A stretch of 64,000 nucleotides of DNA from UBA10646 sp046296295. GTDB taxonomy: Bacteria; Bacteroidota; Bacteroidia; Chitinophagales; Chitinophagaceae. Of this stretch, positions 27,348 through 36,506 are shown piece after piece. The notes below the pieces were generated by a model that saw only the letters and a program-made list of their open reading frames with translations, did not search any database and was not told the DNA's origin. Both the position numbers and the translations under genes were made by a program. The stretch's first letter is position 1, and the number at the start of each line of letters is the position of its first letter. The DNA lies in NCBI GenBank assembly GCA_046296295.1, contig JBKBLG010000001.1, positions 62,001 to 126,000 of the forward strand, in the 5' to 3' direction.

Positions 27348-28592
27348 TTATGACGCAAGAAAATTTGCGAACATAACTGACAAATCATGAAGCGATTTTT
27401 CTGATTTAGTAATGAATAGCAGCTTTTCAATCACTTTTTCTACTAAGGCATCAGGGCAACTTGCGCCACTTGTAATCAATATTTTAATAGGTGAAGCATT
27501 TACCGCAAGGTAGTGATGCACCTCCGACATTGCTTTGGTACGCCAATTACAGTTGATAATGGTAGTTGCATCTACAATTTTATCGGCACTATCTATAAAG
27601 TAGGTTGGTAGTTTTGCCTCACATAGTTCTACTAAATGGCTGGTATTACTGCTGTTGTATCCACCAACCACAATTGCCAAATGTGCTTCAGTAGCTAACA
27701 TTCCTGCAACGGCAGTTTGATTGTCGTTGGTAGCATAACAAAGTGTATCGCGTGTATCTGCAAAGCGTGTTGCAATAGTGGTAGTATCTAACCCATAATG
27801 CTCCATCATTACCTGCTTCAGATAATCGGCAATGGCTTGTGTATCGGTGGCAAGTTGGGTAGTTTGATTTACCACACCAATACGTTGTAAGTGCGCTTGA
27901 ACATTAAAGCCCTCGCTATAACGCCCCTTAAAATCGCTGTAAAACTGATCAGCAGGAAGTGTACCTGTAATGTATTTTGCGAGCAAAAAAGTTTCCTCCA
28001 TATCGTTCACCACTACCGTTGGTGTATGGGCTGCTGCATGGCTAAAGGTTGCTCTTGTTTCTTCGTGTTTCGGCTTACCATGTACTACAATGCTATATCC
28101 CTTGGCAGCAATTTGCACACTACGGTTCCAAACTTTCTCTACAAAAGGGCAAGTAGTATTGTATTTTTCAGTTGCAATACCTTTTTCATGGAGCATTTGC
28201 TCTATTTCGAGGGTAGTACCAAAAGCTGGAATAATAACTATGTCGTTCGCTGTAAGGCTTTCAAAAGGTATCACCTGCTTACCATAAGTATCTTGCAAAA
28301 ACTGCACTCCTCTTGCGATTAAATCGGCATTCACCTGAGGATTATGAATCATTTCACTTAGCAGAAAAATGCGCTTGCCGGGGTTCTCATCAATGGTTTT
28401 AAATGCAATTTCTATTGCATTTTCAACACCATAGCAAAATCCAAAATGGCGTGCCAAGTATATTTCAAGGTTACCAAAATCTAGTCGGGTAGGGCTAAAA
28501 TCTTTCTTAAGTTTATCTTGCTTTTTACGCCATAGCTTAATATTGCTTATAAACTCACTACGATATATATTCGGAACATTAAATTGTTTCAT
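27348..28592 (-). CDS. ispH: 4-hydroxy-3-methylbut-2-enyl diphosphate reductase
   Basis: The last enzyme of the MEP isoprenoid pathway, a 4Fe-4S protein. At 414 residues it is the long form with an N-terminal extension, as in plants, cyanobacteria and many Bacteroidota. The three cluster cysteines are C53 (FGFCYGVENA), C148 (NTTCPFVEKVW) and C379 (TSGASCPDALVE). EMIHNPQVN and VVGGYNSSNTSHLVEL are also typical. It stands alone, divergent from the small gene at 28739. A repeat copy at 27497-27510 encodes LAVNAS. Confidence 0.96.
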   Translation of the reverse strand: MKQFNVPNIYRSEFISNIKLWRKKQDKLKKDFSPTRLDFGNLEIYLARHFGFCYGVENAIEIAFKTIDENPGKRIFLLSEMIHNPQVNADLIARGVQFLQDTYGKQVIPFESLTANDIVIIPAFGTTLEIEQMLHEKGIATEKYNTTCPFVEKVWNRSVQIAAKGYSIVVHGKPKHEETRATFSHAAAHTPTVVVNDMEETFLLAKYITGTLPADQFYSDFKGRYSEGFNVQAHLQRIGVVNQTTQLATDTQAIADYLKQVMMEHYGLDTTTIATRFADTRDTLCYATNDNQTAVAGMLATEAHLAIVVGGYNSSNTSHLVELCEAKLPTYFIDSADKIVDATTIINCNWRTKAMSEVHHYLAVNASPIKILITSGASCPDALVEKVIEKLLFITKSEKSLHDLSVMFANFLAS

Positions 28593-28738
28593 ACTGCATT
28601 ATAACGATTGCGAAAGTACAAAAGTTGCCCAACCAAAAACTCTATTATTATCAAGCCATACTTTTGGTGTAACCTACCGAAACTTAACTTTTAAAACCAG
28701 CAAAATACTGCACATTTGCGCCGCTAAAAGCAATGTGC

Positions 28739-29062
28739 ATGTTGGAAAGTGGCTTTACCATATTATTCACCTACGAACACCAGAACGATGCTCCATCGTT
28801 CACCATCCATTACCACCAATTTCAAGGCTGGGTTACTTACGTAAATGAAGACCATTATAAAATTACCCGCCTACACAAATACGATGTGTATGAAATGATA
28901 GCATTAATTGGCAGCTACGAATTACAGCCCGTTCGTAGCGAAGTAGGCGATATACTTTGGTGGAAAGAAGTTCGCACGAACGATATCGGTAGTTTTATAC
29001 AAACCATGGGGAACGCTATTCTAACACATTTACAAAAGCCTGCATTGCAATTCATTTACTAA
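28739..29062 (+). CDS. small conserved-looking hypothetical protein
   Basis: 107 residues (ATG 28739; an alternative ATG is 6 bp upstream). It shows 'MLESGFTILFTYEHQND' then WVTYVNEDHYKITRLHKYDVYEMIALIG, with no signal peptide or membrane helix, and I do not recognise a family. It precedes the ABC-F gene by 24 bp on the same strand, so they may be co-transcribed. The short-form iterated word at 28835-28847 encodes TYVN inside it. Amphipathic content and codon use look like a real gene. Confidence 0.6.
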   Translation: MLESGFTILFTYEHQNDAPSFTIHYHQFQGWVTYVNEDHYKITRLHKYDVYEMIALIGSYELQPVRSEVGDILWWKEVRTNDIGSFIQTMGNAILTHLQKPALQFIY

Positions 29063-29074
29063 GATTGTGAACAC

Positions 29075-29082
29075 TACCTTTG
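29075..29082 (+). promoter_or_regulatory. possible -7 element before the ABC-F gene
   Basis: TACCTTTG matches the Bacteroidota -7 consensus TAnnTTTG exactly and lies only 4 bp before the ATG at 29087. If used, the transcript would be leaderless or start inside the gene. No clear -33 box is seen. Confidence 0.3.
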
Positions 29083-29086
29083 CCCT

Positions 29087-30991
29087 ATGCATTATGTTAC
29101 GGCCGAGTTACTCACCAAAAGTTTTGGTATACATCCACTATTCAGCAATCTATCATTTCACATCAACGAAGGCGATAAAATTGCCATCATAGCCCGCAAT
29201 GGTGTTGGTAAAAGCACATTACTGAGAATTTTAGCAGGAAAAGATACCCCAGATGAGGGCAAACTATGGATTCATAAAGATGTAACAGTAGCCTTGTTCG
29301 AACAAGAACCTCACTTCAACGAAAATGGTTCGGTGCTCGAAAATATTTTTCATAGTACACACCCTGTCATGCAGGCTATTAGCGCCTACGAAGCTGCCAC
29401 CGATGCCAACAATACCGATGCTATTGGCAAAGCACTTATTCTTATGGATGAACTTGGTGCATGGGAATTTGAGGCTAAAGTGAAGCAAATTTTGGGCAAG
29501 CTCAATATTCATCATTTGCAACAGCCGGTTCACGCACTCAGTGGCGGGCAACGTAAGCGTGTAGCACTTGCCAGAACCCTTATTGATATTGGCTTCGATC
29601 ATAAACACACTTTATTAATGATGGATGAACCCACCAACCATTTAGATGTTGAAATGATTGAGTGGCTAGAACATTACCTGAATCAAGAAAAAGTAACACT
29701 GTTGCTAGTAACCCACGACCGCTACTTTCTCGATGCAGTATGCGATGAAATTTGGGAGCTTGAACGAGAAAAACTACACGTATATCGTGGCGATTACGAA
29801 AATTACTTAGATAAAAAGGCGGCTCGTATTGAAAGTGAGCAATCAAGTATTAACAAGGCTAGAAACGAATATCGCAAAGAACTTGAATGGATGCGTAAGC
29901 AACCAAAAGCAAGAACCACTAAGAGCAAAAGTCGTATCGATAATTTTTATGAAGTAGAAAACCGTGCCAAGCAAAAAATTGAAGATGCACAATTACAACT
30001 TCAAGTAAAAATGAGCAGATTAGGTGGTAAAATTTTAGAGTTAAAAAAATTATACAAATCATACGGCGAAAAACGTATTCTTCAAGGCTTCGATTACACA
30101 TTCAGTAAAGGAGAACGCATTGGCATTGTTGGAAAAAATGGGGTAGGTAAGAGTACTTTTCTGAACATAATACAAGGGTTAGAACAAGCCGATAGCGGTA
30201 AAATAAATGTTGGCGATACCGTTATTTTCGGCAATTTTAGTCAGCAGGGCCTTACGGTAAAAGAGAATATGCGAGTAATAGAATACGTGAAATCTATTGC
30301 CGAAAGCTTCCCTTTGGCGAAGGGTGGCAGCTTAAGCGCTAGTCAGTTTTTAGAACTGTTTTTATTTACACCTGAAAAACAACATACTTTCCTACACAGC
30401 CTTAGCGGTGGCGAGAAAAAACGATTACAACTGTTAACGGTATTATTTCGTAATCCTAATTTCTTGATTTTAGATGAGCCTACCAACGATCTAGACTTAC
30501 CAACACTTGCTGTATTAGAACAGTTTTTGGTAGACTACCCCGGTTGTGTTATGATTGTTAGTCACGACCGTTATTTCATGGACAGGCTTGTTGACCATTT
30601 ATTTGTTTTTGAAGGCGATGGCATAGTGAGAGATTTCCCGGGTAATTATACCCAGTACCGACTTTGGCAAAAGGAAGAAGAGAAAAAGCAAGCTATCAAT
30701 AATAACACATCTAACAGCACACCCAATACTCATTCAACAGTTGTAAGTACTGGTGCAGCAAGTAATGTAGCAGCTACCAAGCGAAAGCTTACTTTTAACG
30801 AAAAACGTGAATTTGAACAGCTAGAAAAGCAACTTCCGGCATTAGAGAAAGAAAGAGCAGAACTAGCAGAAGCACTCACCCAAACCAGCAACTACGAGGC
30901 TATTAGTAAAATAAGTGCTCGACTTACAGATATTGCAACAGAACTCGAAACTAAAGAAATGCGTTGGCTAGAATTAAGCGAATTCTTATAA
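29087..30991 (+). CDS. ABC-F family ATPase (Uup-like)
   Basis: 634 residues with two ABC cassettes and no membrane domain, as in ribosome-acting ABC-F proteins. Cassette 1 has Walker A ARNGVGKST, signature LSGGQRKR and Walker B MMDEPTNHLD. Cassette 2 has GKNGVGKST, LSGGEKKR and ILDEPTNDLD. The inter-domain linker (about residues 235-310) is charged and helical, and the C-terminus is a coiled coil (RKLTFNEKREFEQLEKQLPA), which is the Uup layout. It is likely involved in translation or DNA integrity rather than transport. A repeat copy is at 30250-30263. Confidence 0.93.
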   Translation: MHYVTAELLTKSFGIHPLFSNLSFHINEGDKIAIIARNGVGKSTLLRILAGKDTPDEGKLWIHKDVTVALFEQEPHFNENGSVLENIFHSTHPVMQAISAYEAATDANNTDAIGKALILMDELGAWEFEAKVKQILGKLNIHHLQQPVHALSGGQRKRVALARTLIDIGFDHKHTLLMMDEPTNHLDVEMIEWLEHYLNQEKVTLLLVTHDRYFLDAVCDEIWELEREKLHVYRGDYENYLDKKAARIESEQSSINKARNEYRKELEWMRKQPKARTTKSKSRIDNFYEVENRAKQKIEDAQLQLQVKMSRLGGKILELKKLYKSYGEKRILQGFDYTFSKGERIGIVGKNGVGKSTFLNIIQGLEQADSGKINVGDTVIFGNFSQQGLTVKENMRVIEYVKSIAESFPLAKGGSLSASQFLELFLFTPEKQHTFLHSLSGGEKKRLQLLTVLFRNPNFLILDEPTNDLDLPTLAVLEQFLVDYPGCVMIVSHDRYFMDRLVDHLFVFEGDGIVRDFPGNYTQYRLWQKEEEKKQAINNNTSNSTPNTHSTVVSTGAASNVAATKRKLTFNEKREFEQLEKQLPALEKERAELAEALTQTSNYEAISKISARLTDIATELETKEMRWLELSEFL

Positions 30992-31048
30992 CAATGCTTT
31001 TCCCGAGCAATGCAAAACAGCTAATATTGATGTTGATAACAAGTACAT

Positions 31049-31795
31049 ATGCAGTCACCAATTTTCAACTATTATCAATTTGAAATGCCACAAGCGGTCA
31101 TGGGCGACCTGTTAGATGAAAAATTGGCTGCAGGATGGTATCGGATAGGAGCATTTATGATGACTACTGATTTGATTGACATGCCTAATGGTTATGCCCC
31201 TGTATTTTGGTTGCGTTACATGCTTCAGCAAACAAAATTTTCTAAAAGTATTGCAAAACTAGTTGCTAAAAACGATCAACTATTTACCGTAAGGGTAGTA
31301 CCCGCTTATGTGAAGCCTGAATACGAAGAAATATACGAAAAATATCGTAATTCCATTGATTTTTCAATATCGCCAAGTCTTTACGAGTCGCTGTACCATA
31401 GTTCACCCTTTAATTTTTTTGAAACTGTAGCACTGGAAATAAGCCATAACAACCAACTTGCGGCTGTTGGCTTTATGGATATAGGTAATAAAGCTAGTGC
31501 TGGTATACTCAATATTTACGATCCTACTTTTAAAAAATATAGTCTCGGAAAGTATGCAATCGCCAAAAAAATTACTTGGAGCCAAGAGCATCATCTAGAA
31601 TTATTCTACCCGGGCTACATTAGCACGCATGTAGCAAAATTCAATTATAAAACAGCATTCGACCCTTCAAGTTGCGAGGTATTACTACCCAACACCAGAA
31701 CTTGGGAACCCTTTACAACATTTGATTATCCTGCATTACGTGCCTTGTACGAACAACTACTAGTACAGCACAACAATGCAATGCCAGAGAAATAA
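31049..31795 (+). CDS. arginyl-tRNA--protein transferase-like protein (ATE C-terminal fold)
   Basis: 248 residues. The second half reads SLYESLYHS..FNFFETVALEISHNNQLAAVGFMDIG, then IYDPTFKKYSLGKYAIAKKI and LFYPGYISTHVAKFNYKTAF, which tracks the ATE/Bpt C-terminal GNAT-like domain that moves Arg or Leu from tRNA to a protein N-terminus. The N-terminal Cys-rich segment of classic ATE is absent: the region GWYRIGAFMMTTD has no cysteine. It may have a different donor or acceptor. It follows the ABC-F gene by 57 bp on the same strand. A repeat copy at 31281-31294 encodes FTVR. Confidence 0.72.
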   Translation: MQSPIFNYYQFEMPQAVMGDLLDEKLAAGWYRIGAFMMTTDLIDMPNGYAPVFWLRYMLQQTKFSKSIAKLVAKNDQLFTVRVVPAYVKPEYEEIYEKYRNSIDFSISPSLYESLYHSSPFNFFETVALEISHNNQLAAVGFMDIGNKASAGILNIYDPTFKKYSLGKYAIAKKITWSQEHHLELFYPGYISTHVAKFNYKTAFDPSSCEVLLPNTRTWEPFTTFDYPALRALYEQLLVQHNNAMPEK

Positions 31796-31800
31796 CTAAT

Positions 31801-31814
31801 CATTTACCGCAAGG
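31801..31814 (+). repeat. iterated 14-bp word, intergenic copy
   Basis: CATTTACCGCAAGG, a perfect copy, starts 5 bp after the stop of the transferase-like gene and lies upstream of pyrF. Confidence 0.85.
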
Positions 31815-31895
31815 TGCTTTTTCTTGATGGTTAATAGCCATATTGAACCACTGCCTATGGCTAAACGGCCTGAAAACGTTTTCTTTGTAAGCATT

Positions 31896-32756
31896 ATGAT
31901 GACCAAGCAAGCACTCGTTGAAGCTATACAAGCTAAAAAATCGTATTTGTGCGTAGGGTTAGATACCGACCCAGATAGGCTTCCAGCACCATTAAGAGGC
32001 CAATCAAATGGGGTAGTTGCCTTTAATAAGGCCATAATTGATGCAACAAAAGATTATTGTGTAAGCTATAAAATAAATACTGCTTTTTACGAAGCGCAAG
32101 GGCTCAAAGGATGGCAAGCCATGGAAGAAACCCTTGATTATATTCCCAAAACACACTTTACCATTGCCGATGCCAAACGTGGCGATATTGGTAACACTAG
32201 TGCTCAATATGCTAAAACATTTTTCGAAACACTACCTTTTGATGCGGTAACTGTTGCGCCATACATGGGAGAGGATAGTGTGCGTCCGTTTTTAGACTAT
32301 GAAAACAAAGTTACCATTGTATTAGGACTTACCAGTAACAAGGGTGCCAACGATTTTCAACACTTACACGTGAGTAGTGCTACAGAAGAAGACCGGCTGA
32401 TACCGCAACTTGTACAACCTAACCGACATCAAACCCTTTTCGATACTGTTATTCAAAAGGTAGCAAGTTGGGGTACCACCAATAACCTTATGTTTGTAGT
32501 TGGCGCTACACAAGCAAGTATGTTAGCTCATATTAGAACTATTATTCCCGAACACTTTTTGCTTGTGCCAGGTGTTGGCTTTCAGGGTGGCAGCTTAGAA
32601 CAAGTAACCATATATGGCAAAAACAAGGAAGTAGGGCTGCTTGTTAACGTAAGTAGAGCCATTCAATACGCTTCTGAAGGCGATGACTTTGCAGCAGAAG
32701 CAGCAGCTATAGCCAAGCAATATCAGTTTGAAATGGCCAGTTATATGGCCAGCTAA
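31896..32756 (+). CDS. pyrF: orotidine 5'-phosphate decarboxylase
   Basis: Last step of UMP synthesis, OMP to UMP. About 286 residues from ATG 31896. Longer in-frame starts at 31824 and 31827 add a segment without family features that runs close to the upstream repeat. It is of the longer type-2 form: LCVGLDTDPDRLP, the catalytic motif IADAKRGDIGNTS, a VAPYMGEDSVRPF phosphate region and LLVPGVGFQGG near the C-terminus. It lies between the transferase-like gene and nhaA, all on the same strand. Confidence 0.95.
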   Translation: MMTKQALVEAIQAKKSYLCVGLDTDPDRLPAPLRGQSNGVVAFNKAIIDATKDYCVSYKINTAFYEAQGLKGWQAMEETLDYIPKTHFTIADAKRGDIGNTSAQYAKTFFETLPFDAVTVAPYMGEDSVRPFLDYENKVTIVLGLTSNKGANDFQHLHVSSATEEDRLIPQLVQPNRHQTLFDTVIQKVASWGTTNNLMFVVGATQASMLAHIRTIIPEHFLLVPGVGFQGGSLEQVTIYGKNKEVGLLVNVSRAIQYASEGDDFAAEAAAIAKQYQFEMASYMAS

Positions 32757-32786
32757 CAACAAAAAAAAAACAATAAAATTTCGATT

Positions 32787-33983
32787 ATGCCAATTGGATT
32801 TTTAAAGAACAAATTCATTGACCCACTTAAAGAATTTATAGAAGACAGTAGAGCTATCGGTATTACCTTATTAATATGTACTGCATTATCGCTTGTACTT
32901 GCCAATAGTACCTGGGGAGTTAGCTATCAACAATTTTGGCACACTGAAATGCCATGGCATACACCGATGCTACCACACAGTCTAGAACATTTCATTAACG
33001 ATGGATTGATGGCGGTATTTTTTTTGCTGGCAGGACTTGAAATTAAAAGTGAGTTAATAAAAGGCGAATTAAGCAGTCTTAAGAAGTCTATACTACCCAT
33101 AGGTGGAGCTATCGGCGGTATGGCCATGCCCGCAGTTTTTTTTATTTTATTTAATGTAGGTAGTACTTACGTAAATGGATGGGCTATACCAACCGCAACT
33201 GATATTGCCTTTTCGCTTGGTGTTGCATCGCTATTAGGCAATCGTGTTCCTATAGCACTAAAAATATTTTTAACGGCACTCGCAATTATTGATGACTTAG
33301 GAGCAATTGTAGTAATTGCATTATTTTATGGCGGCGCATTACAATGGCAGTATTTAATAGTAGCATTAGTAATTACAGGTTTGCTATTTTTTGTCAATCA
33401 AAAAATTCGACGTTTTAGTATACTGCAAGTATTGTTGAGTATATCTATTTGGTTTTGTATGTACAATTCTGGTATTCATGCTACAGTTGCAGGGGTTTTA
33501 GTAGCCTTTACAGTACCAGTAAAACAAATCCATCGTCTTGAGCTGCAATTGCACAACTGGGTTTATTTTCTGATCATGCCCGTGTTCGCATTAGCCAATA
33601 CAGCCATTGCAATTGATACTTCTAATTTAGTACACGATTTAACCAATCCATTATCGCTGGGTATTATTGTAGGCTTGGTTGTAGGAAAACCTGCTGGTAT
33701 TATATTAGTGAGCTATTTATTGGTAAAAACGAAGGTTGCACATTTACCAACAAACACACGTTGGATGCACATGATTGGTGCAGGCTTGCTAGCTGGCATT
33801 GGTTTTACCATGAGTATTTTTATTGCAACACTGGCATTTAGCGATATTCTACTACAAAACCAATCAAAATTAGCGGTATTAACAGCTAGTGTATTAGCTA
33901 TTGTATTAGGGTACATGTGGTTGAGCAAATGTGCCTCAACAACTACCACTATGGTAGAAGAAGAAGCTCCAACAACATTATAA
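32787..33983 (+). CDS. nhaA: Na+/H+ antiporter NhaA
   Basis: 398 residues, about 11-12 membrane helices. The ion-binding aspartate pair is D169-D170 in LTALAIIDDLGAIVV, and D139 in IPTATDIAFSLGV matches E. coli D133. HFINDGLMAVFFLLAGLEIK near the start is diagnostic. It moves two protons in for one sodium out at the inner membrane. It begins 30 bp after pyrF. The short-form iterated word at 33165-33177 encodes TYVNG in a loop before TM4. Confidence 0.97.
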   Translation: MPIGFLKNKFIDPLKEFIEDSRAIGITLLICTALSLVLANSTWGVSYQQFWHTEMPWHTPMLPHSLEHFINDGLMAVFFLLAGLEIKSELIKGELSSLKKSILPIGGAIGGMAMPAVFFILFNVGSTYVNGWAIPTATDIAFSLGVASLLGNRVPIALKIFLTALAIIDDLGAIVVIALFYGGALQWQYLIVALVITGLLFFVNQKIRRFSILQVLLSISIWFCMYNSGIHATVAGVLVAFTVPVKQIHRLELQLHNWVYFLIMPVFALANTAIAIDTSNLVHDLTNPLSLGIIVGLVVGKPAGIILVSYLLVKTKVAHLPTNTRWMHMIGAGLLAGIGFTMSIFIATLAFSDILLQNQSKLAVLTASVLAIVLGYMWLSKCASTTTTMVEEEAPTTL

Positions 33984-33995
33984 GCAAATAAATAT

Positions 33996-34023
33996 AACAG
34001 TCTGCAATAACAGACTGTTTTTT
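33996..34023 (+). terminator. rho-independent terminator of nhaA
   Basis: AACAGTCTG (33996-34004) and CAGACTGTT (34011-34019) form a perfect 9-bp stem followed by TTTTT. Confidence 0.88.
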
Positions 34024-34073
34024 AATTCAATTACTTAACATAATATAAATTATAAGAAAAATTAGATTAAAAA

Positions 34074-34094
34074 AAGCCGACCTTCAGTCGGCTT
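34074..34094 (-). terminator. rho-independent terminator of the NDH-2 gene
   Basis: AAGCCGAC (34074-34081) and GTCGGCTT (34087-34094) form a perfect 8-bp stem with a CTTCA loop. On the minus strand it is followed by a long T-rich run. The nhaA and NDH-2 genes are convergent and each has its own terminator. Confidence 0.85.
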
Positions 34095-34117
34095 AAACAT
34101 ACTAACTAGATTTTGAT

Positions 34118-35392
34118 TTATACCGTTGATTCAGCGTTGTAATCTTTAAACCACAAACGCAAGCTTTGATCGTAAGTGAAATACTTATACACCCAATTAA
34201 TAAATACCTGAATTCGATTTTTAACACCTAGTATCAATACTAAATGCAACCCCATCCAAATAAACCATGCCAACCAACCACCAATATGCAGCTTGGGTTT
34301 TGGCACATCAACCACCGCTAAATGTCTGCCAACGGTAGCCATACTTCCTTTATCTGTATATTCAAAATCATCAATTTTATCGTTTTTACCAGCAATTAAA
34401 TATTCGATTATTTTTGCTAAATGCTTGGCTTGACTAATGGCAACATTTGCAACTTGTGGGTGACCATTTGGATATAAGGGTGTTTCCATGTATGCCACAT
34501 CGCCTAATGCATATATGTTTTCTGTGCCAAGTACCTTATGCTGCCGATCTACTTTAATACGATTGCCTCTAGCAACAACATCACCATGAATTCCTGATGG
34601 TACATTGCCCTTAATACCTGCCGCCCAAATTACAAGCTTACTTTCAATGATGTTACCATTTTGTAATCTAACTGTAGCACCATCGAAATCAGTAACTAAA
34701 GTGTTATTTAACACAGTAACACCCAATTTTTCGAGGTATCGCTTGGCTCTATTGCTACTAACTTCACTCATGCCTCCTAAAAGTCGATTACTGCCCTCTA
34801 GCAAATAAATCTTCATTTTGTGCAATGGCAGTTCCGGATAATCTTTCGCAAGTGCTCCTAACCGTTGTTCCGCAAGCGTGCCACTAAGTTCTACACCTGT
34901 GGGGCCACCTCCAACTACTACAATATTGAGGTATGGTGCTAAAGCATTTGCGTTTTCTTTTACCGTAAGGGCAGCTTCCCAGTGGGCAATAAGTTTGTGA
35001 CGTAATTGCAATGCCTCGTTAGTACTTTTCATGGGTAAAGCCGCAGATTGCAATTGTTGATTCCCGAAAAAGTTGGTATCGGCACCGGTAGCAATCACCA
35101 ACATATCGTAATTGTAAGTACCATTATCTGTTATTACTTGTCTGCTAGGCACTTCAATTTTTTCTACATGTGCAACCCTGAAAAATACATTATTATATGC
35201 TTGTAACGCCTTACGAAAAGGGAAAGAAATATTACTAGCATCAAGCCCGCCTGTTGCCACCTGATAAAATAAAGGCTGAAATTGATGATAGTTGTGCTTG
35301 TCTAATAACCAAACTTCAACTTTAGATTTATTGGCCAAACGTTGTATTAATTGTAGTCCTGCAAAACCACCTCCTATGACAACGATTTTCAT
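34118..35392 (-). CDS. ndh: type II NADH dehydrogenase (NDH-2)
   Basis: 424 residues. It oxidises NADH and reduces quinone at the inner membrane without pumping protons. The FAD Rossmann motif is VVIGGGFAGLQLIQRL at the N-terminus and the NADH motif is VVVGGGPTGVELSGTL near residue 165. LDKHNYHQFQPLFYQVATGGL and IYALGDVAYME are also typical. The C-terminal GGWLAWFIWMGLHLVLILG and following amphipathic helices provide membrane attachment. It probably feeds electrons to menaquinone, since an mqnE gene is nearby. A repeat copy is at 34957-34970. Confidence 0.92.
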   Translation of the reverse strand: MKIVVIGGGFAGLQLIQRLANKSKVEVWLLDKHNYHQFQPLFYQVATGGLDASNISFPFRKALQAYNNVFFRVAHVEKIEVPSRQVITDNGTYNYDMLVIATGADTNFFGNQQLQSAALPMKSTNEALQLRHKLIAHWEAALTVKENANALAPYLNIVVVGGGPTGVELSGTLAEQRLGALAKDYPELPLHKMKIYLLEGSNRLLGGMSEVSSNRAKRYLEKLGVTVLNNTLVTDFDGATVRLQNGNIIESKLVIWAAGIKGNVPSGIHGDVVARGNRIKVDRQHKVLGTENIYALGDVAYMETPLYPNGHPQVANVAISQAKHLAKIIEYLIAGKNDKIDDFEYTDKGSMATVGRHLAVVDVPKPKLHIGGWLAWFIWMGLHLVLILGVKNRIQVFINWVYKYFTYDQSLRLWFKDYNAESTV

Positions 35393-35495
35393 AACTAAAT
35401 TTTGTACCGCAAATGTAAATCATATTTTCAATAATTTTTGAAAATTAAATAATTATCGGAAGTTTAACAATCTATTCACGCCTTATATTTATCAA

Positions 35496-36506
35496 ATGAT
35501 TAGAAGGCGTTTTTTACATCAACTAAGTGGCCTGGCAACCCTACCATTGTTATCGCACCTTACGGTAAATGCTCAAAAAAAATCGTCTTTCCCACTAGTA
35601 GTAAGCACCTGGGATGCCGGATTAGCCGCCAACCAAGCTGCATTACAACTACTACAACAAGGCAGAAAAGCGATTGATGCCGTAGAAGCAGGCGTAATGG
35701 TTACAGAAGCATCTTTGAATTGCTGCGTTGGACTTGGAGCCAACCCCGACCGCGATGGAAAAGTTACCCTCGATGCAAGCATCATGGATCATCAGGGTAA
35801 TTGTGGCAGTGTTGCTTTTTTAGAACGCATTGCACACCCAATTGCTGTAGCTCGCCGTGTAATGGAGAAAACGCCTCATGTTTTTTTGGTTGGCGAAGGT
35901 GCACAGCAATTTGCAGTAGCAGAAGGCTTTCCCCTAGCTCCTGCTACCCTGTCTAGCGACGCCGCCAAAGCCTATGCAGCGTGGCTTAAAACCAGCGAAT
36001 ACAAACCTCAAGCGAATAGAGAAAATCAAGGGCATGGTCCTGCGGCGCCTCCCATATTACCCAGTGGCGAACTCAACCACGATACCATTGGTATGATTGC
36101 TATCGATCAAATGGGCAACTTAAGTGGCAGTTGTACTACAAGTGGTATGGGTTTTAAAATGCGTGGCCGCGTAGGTGATAGTCCAATTATTGGTGCTGGT
36201 TTATACGTTGATAACGAGGTAGGAGCATGTGTAGCAACCGGCCAGGGCGAAGAAATCATTAAGGTATGTGGCAGCTTTTTGGTGGTTGAGCTCATGCGTA
36301 ACGGTTTATCACCTACCAAAGCGTGTAAAGAGGCTGTTCGCCGTATTGCTAAAAGGCATCCTAACAGGCCCGACTATTTGCAAGCTTGCTTTATTGCCAT
36401 TAATAAGCATGCACAAATTGGTGCATTTGCTTTACGAAAGGGTTTTTCTTATGCCGTTGGCACAAGCAATAGCAACGAGCTTAAAAATGCTGCGTATTTA
36501 TGGTAA
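35496..36506 (+). CDS. glycosylasparaginase / N-terminal nucleophile asparaginase
   Basis: 336 residues. The N-terminus MIRRRFLHQLSGLATLPLL has a twin-arginine-like signal ending near HLTVNAQ. The autocleavage site is HDT (H195, D196, T197) in ELNHDTIGM. T197 becomes the nucleophile of the beta subunit, as in Elizabethkingia glycosylasparaginase. SGSCTTSGMGFKMRGRVGDSPIIGAGLY matches the substrate pocket. It should cleave GlcNAc-Asn or related amides in the periplasm. The cutC start overlaps its stop. A perfect repeat copy (35558-35571) falls in the signal peptide, coding LTVN. Confidence 0.93.
   Translation: MIRRRFLHQLSGLATLPLLSHLTVNAQKKSSFPLVVSTWDAGLAANQAALQLLQQGRKAIDAVEAGVMVTEASLNCCVGLGANPDRDGKVTLDASIMDHQGNCGSVAFLERIAHPIAVARRVMEKTPHVFLVGEGAQQFAVAEGFPLAPATLSSDAAKAYAAWLKTSEYKPQANRENQGHGPAAPPILPSGELNHDTIGMIAIDQMGNLSGSCTTSGMGFKMRGRVGDSPIIGAGLYVDNEVGACVATGQGEEIIKVCGSFLVVELMRNGLSPTKACKEAVRRIAKRHPNRPDYLQACFIAINKHAQIGAFALRKGFSYAVGTSNSNELKNAAYLW

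Noticed and set aside
28543..28848. Open frame of 101 codons on the plus strand across the ispH start
   Set aside because: It overlaps the ispH 5' end in the opposite strand and the small gene at 28739, and has no recognisable features. A shadow frame.
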